A stretch of DNA of 64,000 bases from Sandaracinus amylolyticus. GTDB lineage: Bacteria; Myxococcota_A; Polyangia; Polyangiales; Sandaracinaceae. Below are positions 38,411 through 48,237 of the stretch, piece after piece. The notes under the pieces are model-generated. The model did no database searches. It was not told where the DNA came from and was given only the letters and a program-made list of their open reading frames with translations. Within the stretch, counting starts at the first letter, position 1, and each line of letters begins with the position of its first letter. Location of the stretch: positions 3,782,001 through 3,846,000 of the forward strand of contig NZ_CP011125.1 of the NCBI RefSeq assembly GCF_000737325.1, given 5' to 3'. The position numbers were made by a program, and so were the translations under genes.

Positions 38411-38561
38411 AGGGTGGTCGCGAGCGACGCGTGGGTCGTGCGGATCGGCGGCAGGGTGGTCGCGGTCGCGCGCGAGGGTGGCGCCGATCGACCGGAGGGT
38501 GGGCGCGCTCGCATCCGAGGGTCGGGGCAATCCGACTCGAGGGTGGGGCGCGAGCGCCCCG
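38411..38561. repeat. 21-22-bp tandem repeat array, 7 units
   Basis: Units start at 38411, 38432, 38453, 38475, 38496, 38518 and 38540. Six of the seven begin AGGGT, and most AGGGTGG; the second begins TGGGT. The remaining bases vary. The array fills most of the gap between kinase 3 and miaB and ends 55 bp before the miaB ATG. It is a different sequence from the 43- and 41-bp arrays. Confidence 0.8.
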
Positions 38562-38616
38562 CGGAGCCCCGGAGTGGTCTCCCCGAGGGGCGCTGCTACC
38601 TTGCCGGCCTCCGACG

Positions 38617-40113
38617 ATGAAGCGGTATCTCGTCCAGACCTTCGGCTGCCAGATGAACGTCCACGACTCGCGCCGGATCGAGGAGGTCCTCGCGCGCGCC
38701 GGATGGGAGCCGACGGACGAGGCCGCGCTCGCCAGCCTGGTCGTCTTCAACACGTGCAGCGTGCGCGAGAAGGCCGAGCACAAGCTGCTCAGCGTGCTCG
38801 GCACGATGCGCGGCCTGAAGCAGGCGAACCCCGATCTCGTGATCGCGGTCGCGGGCTGCGTCGCGCAGCAGGAGGGCGAGCGCCTCCTCACGCGCGCACC
38901 GATCATCGACGTCGTGATCGGCCCCGACAACATCCCCGAGCTCCCGGGGCTCGTCGCGCACGCCCACGACGGTGGGCCGCCGATCGCGCGCACCGTGTTC
39001 GACCTCGACGATCCGCGCTTCCTCGAGGCGATCCCGGCGCGCGCGGAATCGCCGCGCGAGGTGACCTCGTTCGTCACGGTGATGAAGGGCTGCGACGAGC
39101 GCTGCACGTTCTGCATCGTCCCGTACACGCGCGGCCCCGAGCGTTATCGCAGCGCGGACGCGATCGTCGCCGAGGTGCGCGGCATGGCCGACGCGGGCGT
39201 GCGCGAGGTGACGCTCCTCGGCCAGACCGTGAACTCGTGGTTCGAGCCGGGCACGGAAGAGAGCGCGCGCGAGTCGCAGTTCGCCGAGCTGCTCTCGCGC
39301 ATCGCGCGCGAGGTGCCCTCGCTGGGCCGCCTCCGCTACACGTCGCCGCACCCGCGGCACGTCACCGACGCGCTGGTGCGCGCGCACGCGGAGCTCGACG
39401 TGCTCCCCGCGCACGTGCACCTGCCCGTGCAGTCGGGATCGAACCGCGTGCTCAAGCGCATGCTGCGCCGCTACACGCGCGAGCACTACGTCGCGCGCGC
39501 TCGCGCGCTTCAGGGCGCGCGGACTTCCTCGGGCAACCCGGCCCTCACGCTCTCGACCGATCTCATCGTCGGCTTCCCCGGCGAGACCGAGGAGGAGTTC
39601 CTCGAGACGCTCTCCCTCGTGCGCGAGATCGGCTTCGTCGCGGCGTTCGCGTTCAAGTACTCGCCGCGCCCGCACACGCCGGCGCTCAAGCTGGGCGACG
39701 ACGTGACCGAGGAGCAGAAGGACGAGCGCCTCGCGCGCCTCCTCGAGGTCGTCGCGGAGCAGCAGCGCGCGCACCTCGCGTCGCTCGTCGGCACGCGCAC
39801 CGACGTGCTCTTCGAGTCGCCCTCGCAGGAGAGCAAGAACGATCGCCCGCGCGATGGCGAAGCGCGCTGGAAGGGCCGCTCGAGCCGCCACGAGATCGTG
39901 CACTGCGACGTGCCCGAGGGCGTCGATCTCGCGGGCGCGATCCTTCCGGTGACCATCGAGCGCGCGAACGCGCACTCGCTCGTCGCGCGCGTCGACGTGG
40001 AGGTCGCGTCCCTGCCGCGTCGCGCGCCGAAGCCCGTGCCGCCGAAGAGCGCCGCGGCCGCCACGCGCATGCGCCTGCCGGTCGTCGGGCGCGCGCAGGG
40101 CCCGGCAAAATGA
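38617..40113 (+). CDS. miaB: tRNA-2-methylthio-N6-dimethylallyladenosine synthase
   Basis: 498 residues from ATG 38617. Radical-SAM methylthiotransferase that modifies A37 of tRNAs reading UNN codons. The N-terminal cluster Cys are C11 (FGCQMN), C47 (FNTCSVRE) and C81 (AGCVAQ); the radical-SAM triad is C159-C163-C166 (CDERCTFC). A C-terminal TRAM-like domain ends in a Lys/Pro/Ala-rich tail (about 470-498). Its stop overlaps the VanZ ATG by 4 bp. The array upstream may affect its expression, which is not shown. Confidence 0.96.
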   Translation: MKRYLVQTFGCQMNVHDSRRIEEVLARAGWEPTDEAALASLVVFNTCSVREKAEHKLLSVLGTMRGLKQANPDLVIAVAGCVAQQEGERLLTRAPIIDVVIGPDNIPELPGLVAHAHDGGPPIARTVFDLDDPRFLEAIPARAESPREVTSFVTVMKGCDERCTFCIVPYTRGPERYRSADAIVAEVRGMADAGVREVTLLGQTVNSWFEPGTEESARESQFAELLSRIAREVPSLGRLRYTSPHPRHVTDALVRAHAELDVLPAHVHLPVQSGSNRVLKRMLRRYTREHYVARARALQGARTSSGNPALTLSTDLIVGFPGETEEEFLETLSLVREIGFVAAFAFKYSPRPHTPALKLGDDVTEEQKDERLARLLEVVAEQQRAHLASLVGTRTDVLFESPSQESKNDRPRDGEARWKGRSSRHEIVHCDVPEGVDLAGAILPVTIERANAHSLVARVDVEVASLPRRAPKPVPPKSAAAATRMRLPVVGRAQGPAK

Positions 40114-40517
40114 GCGTCACGCGCACGCGCATCGCGCTCGCGTGGCTGCCCGCCGTGCTCTACATGGCGCTCATCTGGGCGCTCTCGTCGATCGCGCTCC
40201 CCGAGCTGCCCATCGACTCGTTCCCGCTGCGCGACAAGGGCGTGCACATGATCGAGTACGCGGTGCTCGCGTTCCTCGTCGCGCACGCGTCGCTGCGCAC
40301 CTGGCCCGATCGCTCGCGCGCACGCGTCGCCGCGGTCGCGGTGCTCGTGACGTGCGGGTGGGGCGTGCTCGACGAGATCCACCAAGCGTTCGTCCCGGGG
40401 CGCGCGACCGACGCGATCGATCTGCTCGCCGACGTGGTCGGTGCGATCGTCGGCTCGACCGCGCGCCTCGTCGTCTCGACCCTTCGCGCGTCGCAGCCCG
40501 CCCAGGAGAGCGCATGA
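40110..40517 (+). CDS. VanZ-like membrane protein
   Basis: 135 residues from ATG 40110. Three to four hydrophobic segments, with the VanZ features KGVHMIEYAVLAFLV, GVLDEIHQAFVPGR and DAIDLLADVVGAIVG. VanZ of Tn1546 gives low-level teicoplanin resistance; chromosomal members are usually of unknown cell-envelope role. Overlaps miaB before and the gamma carbonic anhydrase after by 4 bp each, so it is part of a tight three-gene unit. Confidence 0.87.
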   Translation: MSVTRTRIALAWLPAVLYMALIWALSSIALPELPIDSFPLRDKGVHMIEYAVLAFLVAHASLRTWPDRSRARVAAVAVLVTCGWGVLDEIHQAFVPGRATDAIDLLADVVGAIVGSTARLVVSTLRASQPAQESA

Positions 40518-41050
40518 GCCATCGAGGGCCCCTCTTCCCGTATCGCGGCGCGCGCCCGCGCGCGCACGAGACCTCGTTCGTCGCGCCGACCGCGAGCGTC
40601 ATCGGCGACGTCACGATCGGCGCGAGCTCGTCGATCTGGTACGGCACGGTGCTGCGCGGCGACGTCGCGCCGATCCGCATCGGCGAGCAGACGTCGGTCC
40701 AGGACAACTCGGTCGTGCACGCGACCGGCGGATGGAGTGAGACGATCGTCGGCGATCGCTGCACCGTGGGTCACTCGGTGATCCTCCACGGCTGCATCGT
40801 CGGCAACGACGTGCTCGTCGGGATGGGCTCGATCGTGCTCGACACCGCGGAGATCGGCGACTGGGTCGTGCTCGGCGCCGGCTCGCTCGTCACCGCGCGC
40901 ACGAAGATCCCGAGCGGCGTGCTCGCGATGGGCCGCCCCGCGAAGCCGGTGCGCGACCTGACCGACGAAGAGCGCGCGCGCATCACCGAGGCCGCCGCGC
41001 TCTACGTCGGATACTCGGCCGATCACCGTCGCTCGATCGACGAAGGCTGA
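40514..41050 (+). CDS. Gamma-class carbonic anhydrase-like protein (YrdA/PaaY type)
   Basis: 178 residues. Left-handed beta-helix of hexapeptide repeats. The three zinc-binding His of gamma carbonic anhydrases are in place: His69 (VVHAT), His87 (VGHSV) and His92 (LHGCI). Related proteins (YrdA, PaaY, CaiE) act as carbonic anhydrases or thioesterases, or are inactive. Arg and Asp residues of the active site (YGTVLRGDVAPIRIG) are also seen. Its 3' end overlaps the convergent DJ-1 gene by 28 bp. Confidence 0.93.
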   Translation: MSHRGPLFPYRGARPRAHETSFVAPTASVIGDVTIGASSSIWYGTVLRGDVAPIRIGEQTSVQDNSVVHATGGWSETIVGDRCTVGHSVILHGCIVGNDVLVGMGSIVLDTAEIGDWVVLGAGSLVTARTKIPSGVLAMGRPAKPVRDLTDEERARITEAAALYVGYSADHRRSIDEG

Positions 41051-41772
41051 CGCTCGACGCGCTTCACACCGGGGCTCACGCGCGGCGTCGCGCCGAGCAG
41101 CTCCGCGACCGCGCGCCCGACTCCACGCGCCGACGCCGGGTTCTGCCCGGTCACCAGGCGCCCGTCGATCACGACGTGCTGCATGAACGGCAGCATCGCC
41201 TTCTCGAAGCGCGCGCCGCGCTCCTTCATCGACGTCTCGAGCAGGAACGGCACCTTGCCCGCCATCCCGCCCAGCGTCTCCTCGAAGTTCGAGTAACAGG
41301 TCGCGCGACGCCCTTCGAGCAGCGAGCGCCCCTGCGCGTCCTTGGGCTCCAGGAGCCCGGCGGGCCCGTGGCACACCGCCGCGACCACGCCGCCGGCGCG
41401 CCAGATCGCTTCCGTCGCGAGCACGAGCCCGGGATCCGACGGCAGATCCCAGAGCGCGCCGTGCCCGCCCGCGAAGAAGATCGCGTCGTAGCGCGACGGA
41501 TCCACGTCGACGCTGCGCATGCTCTCCATCAATCGCTGTCGCTCGCCGGAGCGCACGAACGCGTCTTTGCTCTCGCCGGGCAGCAGCGCGCTCACCGGAT
41601 CGATCGGCGGATCGCCGCCGCGCGGGCTCGCGTAGTCGACGTCGAGGCCGGCCTCGACCATCTCGTGCCAGAAGCCGCTGACCTCGCCGAGCCAGGCCCC
41701 GGTGGGACGTCGTCCCAGCGGCCCGAGGTGGCTCGTGACCGCGATGAGCACCCGTCGTCGTTCGCGCGCCAT
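41023..41772 (-). CDS. DJ-1/PfpI family protein (Hsp31/glyoxalase III-like)
   Basis: 249 residues from ATG 41772 (MARERRRVLIAVTS); ATG 41790 would add six residues and no clear ribosome site decides. The nucleophile elbow is AVCHGP with Cys and His, and an acidic residue lies in SGFWHEMVEAG; GGHGALWDLP completes the pocket. Similar proteins are glutathione-independent glyoxalases or chaperones (Hsp31). Cytosolic stress defence is the usual role. Convergent with the gamma carbonic anhydrase. Confidence 0.88.
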   Translation of the reverse strand: MARERRRVLIAVTSHLGPLGRRPTGAWLGEVSGFWHEMVEAGLDVDYASPRGGDPPIDPVSALLPGESKDAFVRSGERQRLMESMRSVDVDPSRYDAIFFAGGHGALWDLPSDPGLVLATEAIWRAGGVVAAVCHGPAGLLEPKDAQGRSLLEGRRATCYSNFEETLGGMAGKVPFLLETSMKERGARFEKAMLPFMQHVVIDGRLVTGQNPASARGVGRAVAELLGATPRVSPGVKRVERQPSSIERR

Positions 41773-41832
41773 GCAGCGGATCATGGGCACGCCCGGCGCG
41801 CATCACACGTCGCGCTCGGGCACACTCGGGGC

Positions 41833-42564
41833 ATGCGGCTCGTCGTGGTGCTGACCGTCGCGACGCTCTTCGCGCTGCCGTGCGTCGCACGGGCGCAGTG
41901 CACGCCGTCGTACGTCGCGAGCGACGATCTGCGATGGGCCTCGCCGAGCCAGCGCATGCTCGCGCACGTCGGGCGCGACGTGGAGCGCATGGAGCGCACC
42001 ACGATGCGCGATGCGCCGGCGACACCGACCAGCACGTCGCGCGCGTCGCGCAGCGTCTACGCGGCGGAGGCGTGGCGCGAGACCGCGCGCTTCGCGAGCT
42101 CGCCCGCGCGCGCGATGTGGATCCGGCATCGCGCCGAGACCGACCTGCTCGAGCTCCTCGCCGAGCAGGAGAGCGAGCTCGCGCTCTTCACGCTCGCCGC
42201 GGTGCAGAGCGACGATGGACGCGTCCTCGCCGCCGAGCGCACGCTGGAGCGCATGCTCGCGCTCGCACCGCGCGGCGCGTTCGCGCCGTTCGCGTGGGCG
42301 CGGCTCGGCGATCATGCGCTCGATCGCGGTGACGCCATCACCGCGCTCGCGCACTACGGGCGCGCGCTCGCGACCGCGCCGGGCCTGCTGCGCGCGTACG
42401 TGCTCTATCGCCGCGCCTGGGCCTCACGAGCCCGCGGCGACGCGGACGCCGACGCACGCGACTTCGAGGGCGCCGCAGCGGCCGTGCGCAGCGCGCCGCA
42501 GACGCTCGACCGCGATCCGCTCGCACGCGCGATCGAGCGCGATCGCGCGCTCACGTGCCGCTGA
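41833..42564 (+). CDS. Exported TPR-like protein
   Basis: 243 residues from ATG 41833. The signal peptide MRLVVVLTVATLFALPCVARA is followed by QCTPSY; the Cys after ARAQ is not in a good lipobox, so it is probably secreted to the periplasm. The C-terminal half (about 125-235) reads as TPR-like helical pairs (GDAITALAHYGRALATAP). No family match recognised. Its stop codon abuts the lepA stop codon, so the two genes are exactly tail to tail. Confidence 0.75.
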   Translation: MRLVVVLTVATLFALPCVARAQCTPSYVASDDLRWASPSQRMLAHVGRDVERMERTTMRDAPATPTSTSRASRSVYAAEAWRETARFASSPARAMWIRHRAETDLLELLAEQESELALFTLAAVQSDDGRVLAAERTLERMLALAPRGAFAPFAWARLGDHALDRGDAITALAHYGRALATAPGLLRAYVLYRRAWASRARGDADADARDFEGAAAAVRSAPQTLDRDPLARAIERDRALTCR

Positions 42565-44370
<1,806 letters not shown>

Positions 44371-44440
44371 GGATGGCCGCAAGGTGTGGCTGCGAGTGGC
44401 GCTACTCGCAAGTGCCGCGCCTGCCGCGGGATGAGCTGGC

Positions 44441-44632
44441 TCAGCGCTTCTTGGGCGGCGAGTCGAGCGTCAGCTGGCCCGGGAGATTGTGCGAGTGCTT
44501 CTCCAGGACCATGTCGATGCCTTCGCGGATGTAGACCGCGACGGGCACCTTGGTGCGCTCGTGCAGCAGCTTGAGCCGCTCGTTCTGGTCGGGCGTGATG
44601 TAGATCGTCGTGCTTACTTTCTTGCGCGCCAT
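44441..44632 (-). CDS. Ribbon-helix-helix (CopG-like) DNA-binding protein
   Basis: 63 residues from ATG 44632. The basic strand [20 protein letters not shown] and helices [18 protein letters not shown] form a ribbon-helix-helix fold. It probably binds an operator as a dimer. ATG 44650 would add six residues, but the predicted promoter would start transcription downstream of it. No toxin gene is linked. The C-terminal tail ([17 protein letters not shown]) is flexible. Confidence 0.85.
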   Translation of the reverse strand: MARKKVSTTIYITPDQNERLKLLHERTKVPVAVYIREGIDMVLEKHSHNLPGQLTLDSPPKKR

Positions 44633-44651
44633 TCGCCCGTCCGTTGTCATG

Positions 44652-44680
44652 AAGCTACATGGCACGCCACGTACGGTCAA
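44652..44680 (-). promoter_or_regulatory. Promoter of the RHH gene
   Basis: On the minus strand: TTGACC (44680-44675), a 17-bp spacer, then TAGCTT (44657-44652). The expected start near 44645 lies between the two candidate start codons and supports ATG 44632. A divergent promoter probably controls the Asp-rich lipoproteins. Confidence 0.5.
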
Positions 44681-44699
44681 CGGGCGGTCCGGGGCTCGG

Positions 44700-44729
44700 T
44701 TGCGGGGGTAGGGGCCGCACGCGTATGCT
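44700..44729 (+). promoter_or_regulatory. Possible promoter of the Asp-rich lipoprotein pair
   Basis: TTGCGG at 44700-44705 and TATGCT at 44724-44729 (18 bp apart). The ATG at 44739 lies about 10 bases downstream, so the transcript would be nearly leaderless. Weak. Confidence 0.3.
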
Positions 44730-44738
44730 CCGCGGCGA

Positions 44739-45611
44739 ATGCGACCGATTCGCTTTGGGCGCCGCGCGGTAGTGGGCGCGACGGTCTCGCTCACGCTCGC
44801 CCTGGCGGGCCCTGGCTGTGGTGGGAATTCCGCGGTGGGAGACACACCGCGCGGCAGCCGCGGTGACCAGGCGGTGCGCGAGCAGTGCAACCCGCAGGGC
44901 CGCGAGGTGCGCGCGGTCGACGTGGACAACGACGCGAACCCGGACATCCGTCACGTGTACGAGGGCGGCGTCGAGCGCTGCGCCCAGTACGACATGAACT
45001 TCGACGGGATGATCGACGTGACGCGCTTCTTCGCCGAGGACGGCTCGACGCCGATCCGCGAGGAGCACGACTTCGATTTCGACGGGCGCCTCGACCAGAT
45101 CTCGTACCTCGAGAACGGCGTGGTCGTGCGGAGCGAGCTCGACACGAACTTCGACAACGTGATCGACACCTGGCTCTGGTGCGAGGGCAACCTGCTCTCG
45201 CGCAGCGAGCGCGATCGGCGCCACGGCGGACGCCCCGACACGTGGGAGGAGTTCGAGAACGGCGTGCTGCACGAGGCGCGCTACGACGAGAACAACGACG
45301 GTCAGCCCGACCGCTGGGAAGTGTTCGAGCGCGGTCGCCTCACGCAGATCCGTCGCGACACCGACGTCGATGGCCAGCCCGATCAGACCGAGGACATCCC
45401 GGCGGACGCCGCGGGTCAGGCGGAGACGCCGATGACGTGCGACGGCTCGGAGGCCGCGGCCGTCGACGAGCCGGCTGCGCCGCCGCCCCCCGCGCCTGCG
45501 ACGACGACCACGGACACCGCGACGAGCGGTGGCGAGACGCCGGCTCAGGAGGGCACGGGCACCACGCAGCCGGGCGACGCGGGCGCGCAGCCCTTCGGAG
45601 GAACGCAGTGA
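44739..45611 (+). CDS. Lipoprotein with DxNxDG-type repeats (first of two)
   Basis: 290 residues. The signal ends in LAGPGC, a lipobox with Cys at about residue 27. Residues about 58-215 hold repeats of the form D.NFDG.ID or DVDGQPD, separated by strands such as ...YLENGVVVRSEL. These resemble dockerin/EF-hand-like calcium-binding loops and the repeats in myxobacterial surface lipoproteins. A Pro/Thr/Ala-rich tail (about 235-290) follows. Probably outside the inner membrane. Its stop overlaps the next GTG by 4 bp. Confidence 0.8.
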   Translation: MRPIRFGRRAVVGATVSLTLALAGPGCGGNSAVGDTPRGSRGDQAVREQCNPQGREVRAVDVDNDANPDIRHVYEGGVERCAQYDMNFDGMIDVTRFFAEDGSTPIREEHDFDFDGRLDQISYLENGVVVRSELDTNFDNVIDTWLWCEGNLLSRSERDRRHGGRPDTWEEFENGVLHEARYDENNDGQPDRWEVFERGRLTQIRRDTDVDGQPDQTEDIPADAAGQAETPMTCDGSEAAAVDEPAAPPPPAPATTTTDTATSGGETPAQEGTGTTQPGDAGAQPFGGTQ

Positions 45612-46306
45612 CGAGCGCGCGCTTCGTGGTGATCGCCGCGGCGATCGCGGGCATCGTCGTCGCGGGCTGCGGCGGCAGCAACGAGAGCACACGCCGCACG
45701 CGCCGCACGCGCGCGTCGTCGGCCTCGGGCAGCGCGACCGCGGAGGACGGCGGGCGCTGCGACGTGAGCGGCACCGATCGCGAGGTCTCGGAGTACGACA
45801 CCTCCGGCGACTCGCGGCCCGACGTTCGCCGCGTGTTCCGACGGGTCGGCGATCCGCCGATCACGCGCCTCGTGCTCTCTTGCCGCGAGAGCGATCTGAA
45901 CGGCGACGGGACGAAGGACGTCGTCCGCTACTACAACGACGAGGGCCGTCCGCTGCGCGAAGAGGCGGATCGCAACTTCGACGGTCAGATGGACACGATC
46001 ACCGTCTATCAGGACGGGCGCGTCGTGCGCACCGAGATCGATCAGAGCGGCGACGGTCGCGTCGACACGAAGGTCTTCTACGACGACGACGGCGCGGCGA
46101 TCCGCACCGAGCGCGACCTCGCCGGTCGCAGCACGGCCGAGACGTGGCGCCCCGATCGCTGGGAGTACTTCGAGAACGGCCGCATGGTGCGCATGGGCAC
46201 CGACGTCGACGGCGACGGGCGCGTCGATCGATGGGATCGCGATCACGAGTACGCGCCGCCTCCCGGCGAGAGCGACTCGGCGACCGCGGGCTCGGACGAG
46301 AGCTGA
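45608..46306 (+). CDS. Lipoprotein with DxNxDG-type repeats (second of two)
   Basis: 232 residues from GTG 45608, overlapping the preceding gene by 4 bp. Lipobox VAGC near residue 22. The same repeat type as the previous product (DLNGDGTKD, RNFDGQMD, QSGDGRVD, DVDGDGRVD) lies at about residues 95-215. The two genes share arrangement and repeat unit, so they arose by duplication. No catalytic motif. They may bind calcium and act on the surface. Followed by rluB 10 bp later. Confidence 0.8.
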   Translation: MTSARFVVIAAAIAGIVVAGCGGSNESTRRTRRTRASSASGSATAEDGGRCDVSGTDREVSEYDTSGDSRPDVRRVFRRVGDPPITRLVLSCRESDLNGDGTKDVVRYYNDEGRPLREEADRNFDGQMDTITVYQDGRVVRTEIDQSGDGRVDTKVFYDDDGAAIRTERDLAGRSTAETWRPDRWEYFENGRMVRMGTDVDGDGRVDRWDRDHEYAPPPGESDSATAGSDES

Positions 46307-46316
46307 AAAGAGCGAC

Positions 46317-47369
46317 ATGGCTCGAGAGAGACTCCAGAAGATCCTCGCGCACGCGGGGGTCGCGTCCCGTCGTGCGGCCGAAGGGCTGATCGCGTCGGGG
46401 CACGTTCGCGTGAACGGGCGCGTGGTCACCGAGATCGGCAGCAGCGCCGATCCGCGGAAGGACAAGATCGAGGTCGACGGCAAGCGCGTCGTCCTCGAGA
46501 AGCCCGCGTACTTCGTGCTGCACAAGCCGCGCGGGGTCGTGAGCACGCTGAGCGATCCCGAGGGACGGCCGCACCTCGGTCAGTACCTCGCGCAGCTCGG
46601 CGCGCGCGTGTACCCGGTCGGGCGTCTCGACTTCCACACGAGCGGCGTGCTGCTCGTGACGAACGACGGCGAGCTCACGGACGCGCTGCTCCATCCGCGC
46701 AAGGACGTGCCGAAGATCTACGTCGCGAAGCTGCGCGGGCACGTGCAGGTCGAGGATCTCGATCGGCTGCGCAACGGCGTGGTGCTCGACGACGGGCACA
46801 AGACGAAGCCCGCCGAGGTGTTCGTGCTGCGCGAGGAGGACCGCAACACGTGGGTCCAGATCACGCTGTACGAGGGGAAGAACCGGCAGATCCACCGCAT
46901 GGGCGATGCGATCGGGCATCCGGTGCTGCGCCTCGCGCGCGTGTCGTTCGCGGGGGTGACCGCGGAAGGGCTGCGGCCGGGCCAGTGGCGCGAGCTGGAC
47001 GCGCGCGAGCTCGAGAAGCTGAAGAAGCAGTACATCACGCCGGCGCGCCGCGCGCGTGATCGCGCGGGCTCGATCGAGAGCGTCCCTGACGAGCGCGAGG
47101 CGCCGGCGAAGCCGCGCGCGCGTGGTGGCGCGAGCGAGGCGCCGGCGAAGCCGCGCGCGCGTGGTGGTGCGAGCAAGGCGGCAGCGAAGCCGAGCGGCGC
47201 GAAGCGCGGCGCAGGACCGATGCGTGCGCGCGCGGACGAGGGCGCGAAGCGGGAGCGCGGAGCGGCGAGCGCGAGTCGCGGGAAGAGCGCGCGTGCGCGC
47301 GGTGACGAGGGCGCATCGAGCGAGCGCGCGACGAGCAAGCGATCGCGCTTGACGCCTCGTGGGCGCTGA
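46317..47369 (+). CDS. rluB: Ribosomal large-subunit pseudouridine synthase B (RluB type)
   Basis: 350 residues. S4 RNA-binding domain (about 1-60: RLQKILAHAGVASRRAAEGLI), then the RsuA/RluB catalytic domain with the catalytic Asp in VGRLDFHTSGVLL. GKNRQIHRMGDAIGHPV is the RluB signature. Makes pseudouridine 2605 of 23S rRNA in E. coli. The tail after about residue 245 is Arg/Lys/Ala-rich, includes two copies of a 13-residue segment, and is longer than in E. coli. The fMet-tRNA promoter lies inside the 3' end of the gene. Confidence 0.93.
   Translation: MARERLQKILAHAGVASRRAAEGLIASGHVRVNGRVVTEIGSSADPRKDKIEVDGKRVVLEKPAYFVLHKPRGVVSTLSDPEGRPHLGQYLAQLGARVYPVGRLDFHTSGVLLVTNDGELTDALLHPRKDVPKIYVAKLRGHVQVEDLDRLRNGVVLDDGHKTKPAEVFVLREEDRNTWVQITLYEGKNRQIHRMGDAIGHPVLRLARVSFAGVTAEGLRPGQWRELDARELEKLKKQYITPARRARDRAGSIESVPDEREAPAKPRARGGASEAPAKPRARGGASKAAAKPSGAKRGAGPMRARADEGAKRERGAASASRGKSARARGDEGASSERATSKRSRLTPRGR
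47097..47174 (+). repeat. rluB: 39-bp tandem duplication inside rluB
   Basis: 47097-47135 and 47136-47174 are identical except one base near the end (GGCGCGAGC versus GGTGCGAGC). Encodes EAPAKPRARGGAS twice. Recent in-frame duplication in the disordered tail. Confidence 0.9.
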
Positions 47370-47376
47370 CTATAAC
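47349..47376 (+). promoter_or_regulatory. Promoter of the initiator tRNA pair
   Basis: TTGACG (47349-47354), a 16-bp spacer, then TATAAC (47371-47376). Both boxes are near consensus. The -35 lies within the last codons of rluB and the expected start is about 8 bases before the first tRNA. Confidence 0.75.
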
Positions 47377-47390
47377 AGCGCTCCACCTGA

Positions 47391-47464
<74 letters not shown>

Positions 47465-47494
47465 TCAACCTCTCTCGCATCGATACACACCCGT

Positions 47495-47568
<74 letters not shown>

Positions 47569-47584
47569 AGCAACGAATGCAGTC

Positions 47585-47620
47585 CAGAACGCCGCCCCTC
47601 GGGCGGCGTTCTGCGTTTCT
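47585..47620 (+). terminator. Terminator after the initiator tRNA pair
   Basis: Perfect 13-bp stem CAGAACGCCGCCC / GGGCGGCGTTCTG with a CTC loop (47585-47613), followed by CGTTTCT. The U-tract is weak but the position, 16 bp after the second tRNA, fits. Confidence 0.7.
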
Positions 47621-47651
47621 GGGATCTTCTTCTTCGACCAGGAGATCGCGC

Positions 47652-48170
47652 TTGTCGTTCCGCGCGTACTTCGCCCGCGTCACCGTCTCGAGCGATGAGA
47701 TCCTGAAGGACTGGCGATGGCTCGTGGGGCCGTCGCGCGAGGTCTGGCGCGTGACGACGTGGGGCGACGCGATGCTCCGGGATCGCGACGGCTCGATCGA
47801 TCTCCTCGATCTCTCCGAGGGCGTGCTGCTGCGGATCGGCGGGAGCGAGGCGGACGTCGAGCGCGCGCTCGAGCGGGTCGAGGTGCAGGACGAGTGGCTG
47901 CGCGCGTCGCTCGTCGATCGCCAGGCGCGGCTCGGGATGCGCCCCGGCGTCGACGAGTGCCTCGCGTATCGCGTGCCGCCGATCTTCGGCGCGGGCTTCG
48001 GTCCCGAGAACGTGGAAGTGCGGCCGATCGTGCCGCACTTCGCGTTCACGGGGCAGCTGATGCAGCAGGTGAAGGCGCTGCCGGCGGGCACGCAGATCGC
48101 GCGGCTGACCGTCGACGGGAACGATCCGGGCACGCAGGCGCCGAAGCGACCGTGGTGGCGCTTCTGGTGA
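47652..48170 (+). CDS. DUF1851/Tdi1-like protein
   Basis: 172 residues from TTG 47652, with GGAG at 47641-47644. The pattern GDAMLRDRDGSIDLLDLSEG, then LRIGGSEADVERALERV, then LGMRPGVDECLAYRVPPIFG, then FAFTGQLMQQVKALPAG is close to the C-terminal Tdi1 (type VI secretion immunity) / DUF1851 domain. No toxin partner is seen here, so an immunity role is not supported by context. Starts right after the tRNA terminator; a longer frame from ATG 47577 would cross the hairpin and is unlikely. Confidence 0.7.
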   Translation: MSFRAYFARVTVSSDEILKDWRWLVGPSREVWRVTTWGDAMLRDRDGSIDLLDLSEGVLLRIGGSEADVERALERVEVQDEWLRASLVDRQARLGMRPGVDECLAYRVPPIFGAGFGPENVEVRPIVPHFAFTGQLMQQVKALPAGTQIARLTVDGNDPGTQAPKRPWWRFW

Positions 48171-48237
48171 TCGCGTCGACGCGTGGATCGACGAATCCAT
48201 CTGTTCGGTCGCGCCGCGCGATCGCAACGTCGGGCGC

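Noticed and set aside
44632-44650. ATG 44650 as start of the RHH gene
   Set aside because: The predicted promoter would begin transcription downstream of it, and the ATG at 44632 has GGACGG in front.
47577-47651. Upstream start for the DUF1851-like protein
   Set aside because: The extra 25 codons cross the tRNA terminator hairpin; TTG 47652 has a Shine-Dalgarno and starts at the family domain.
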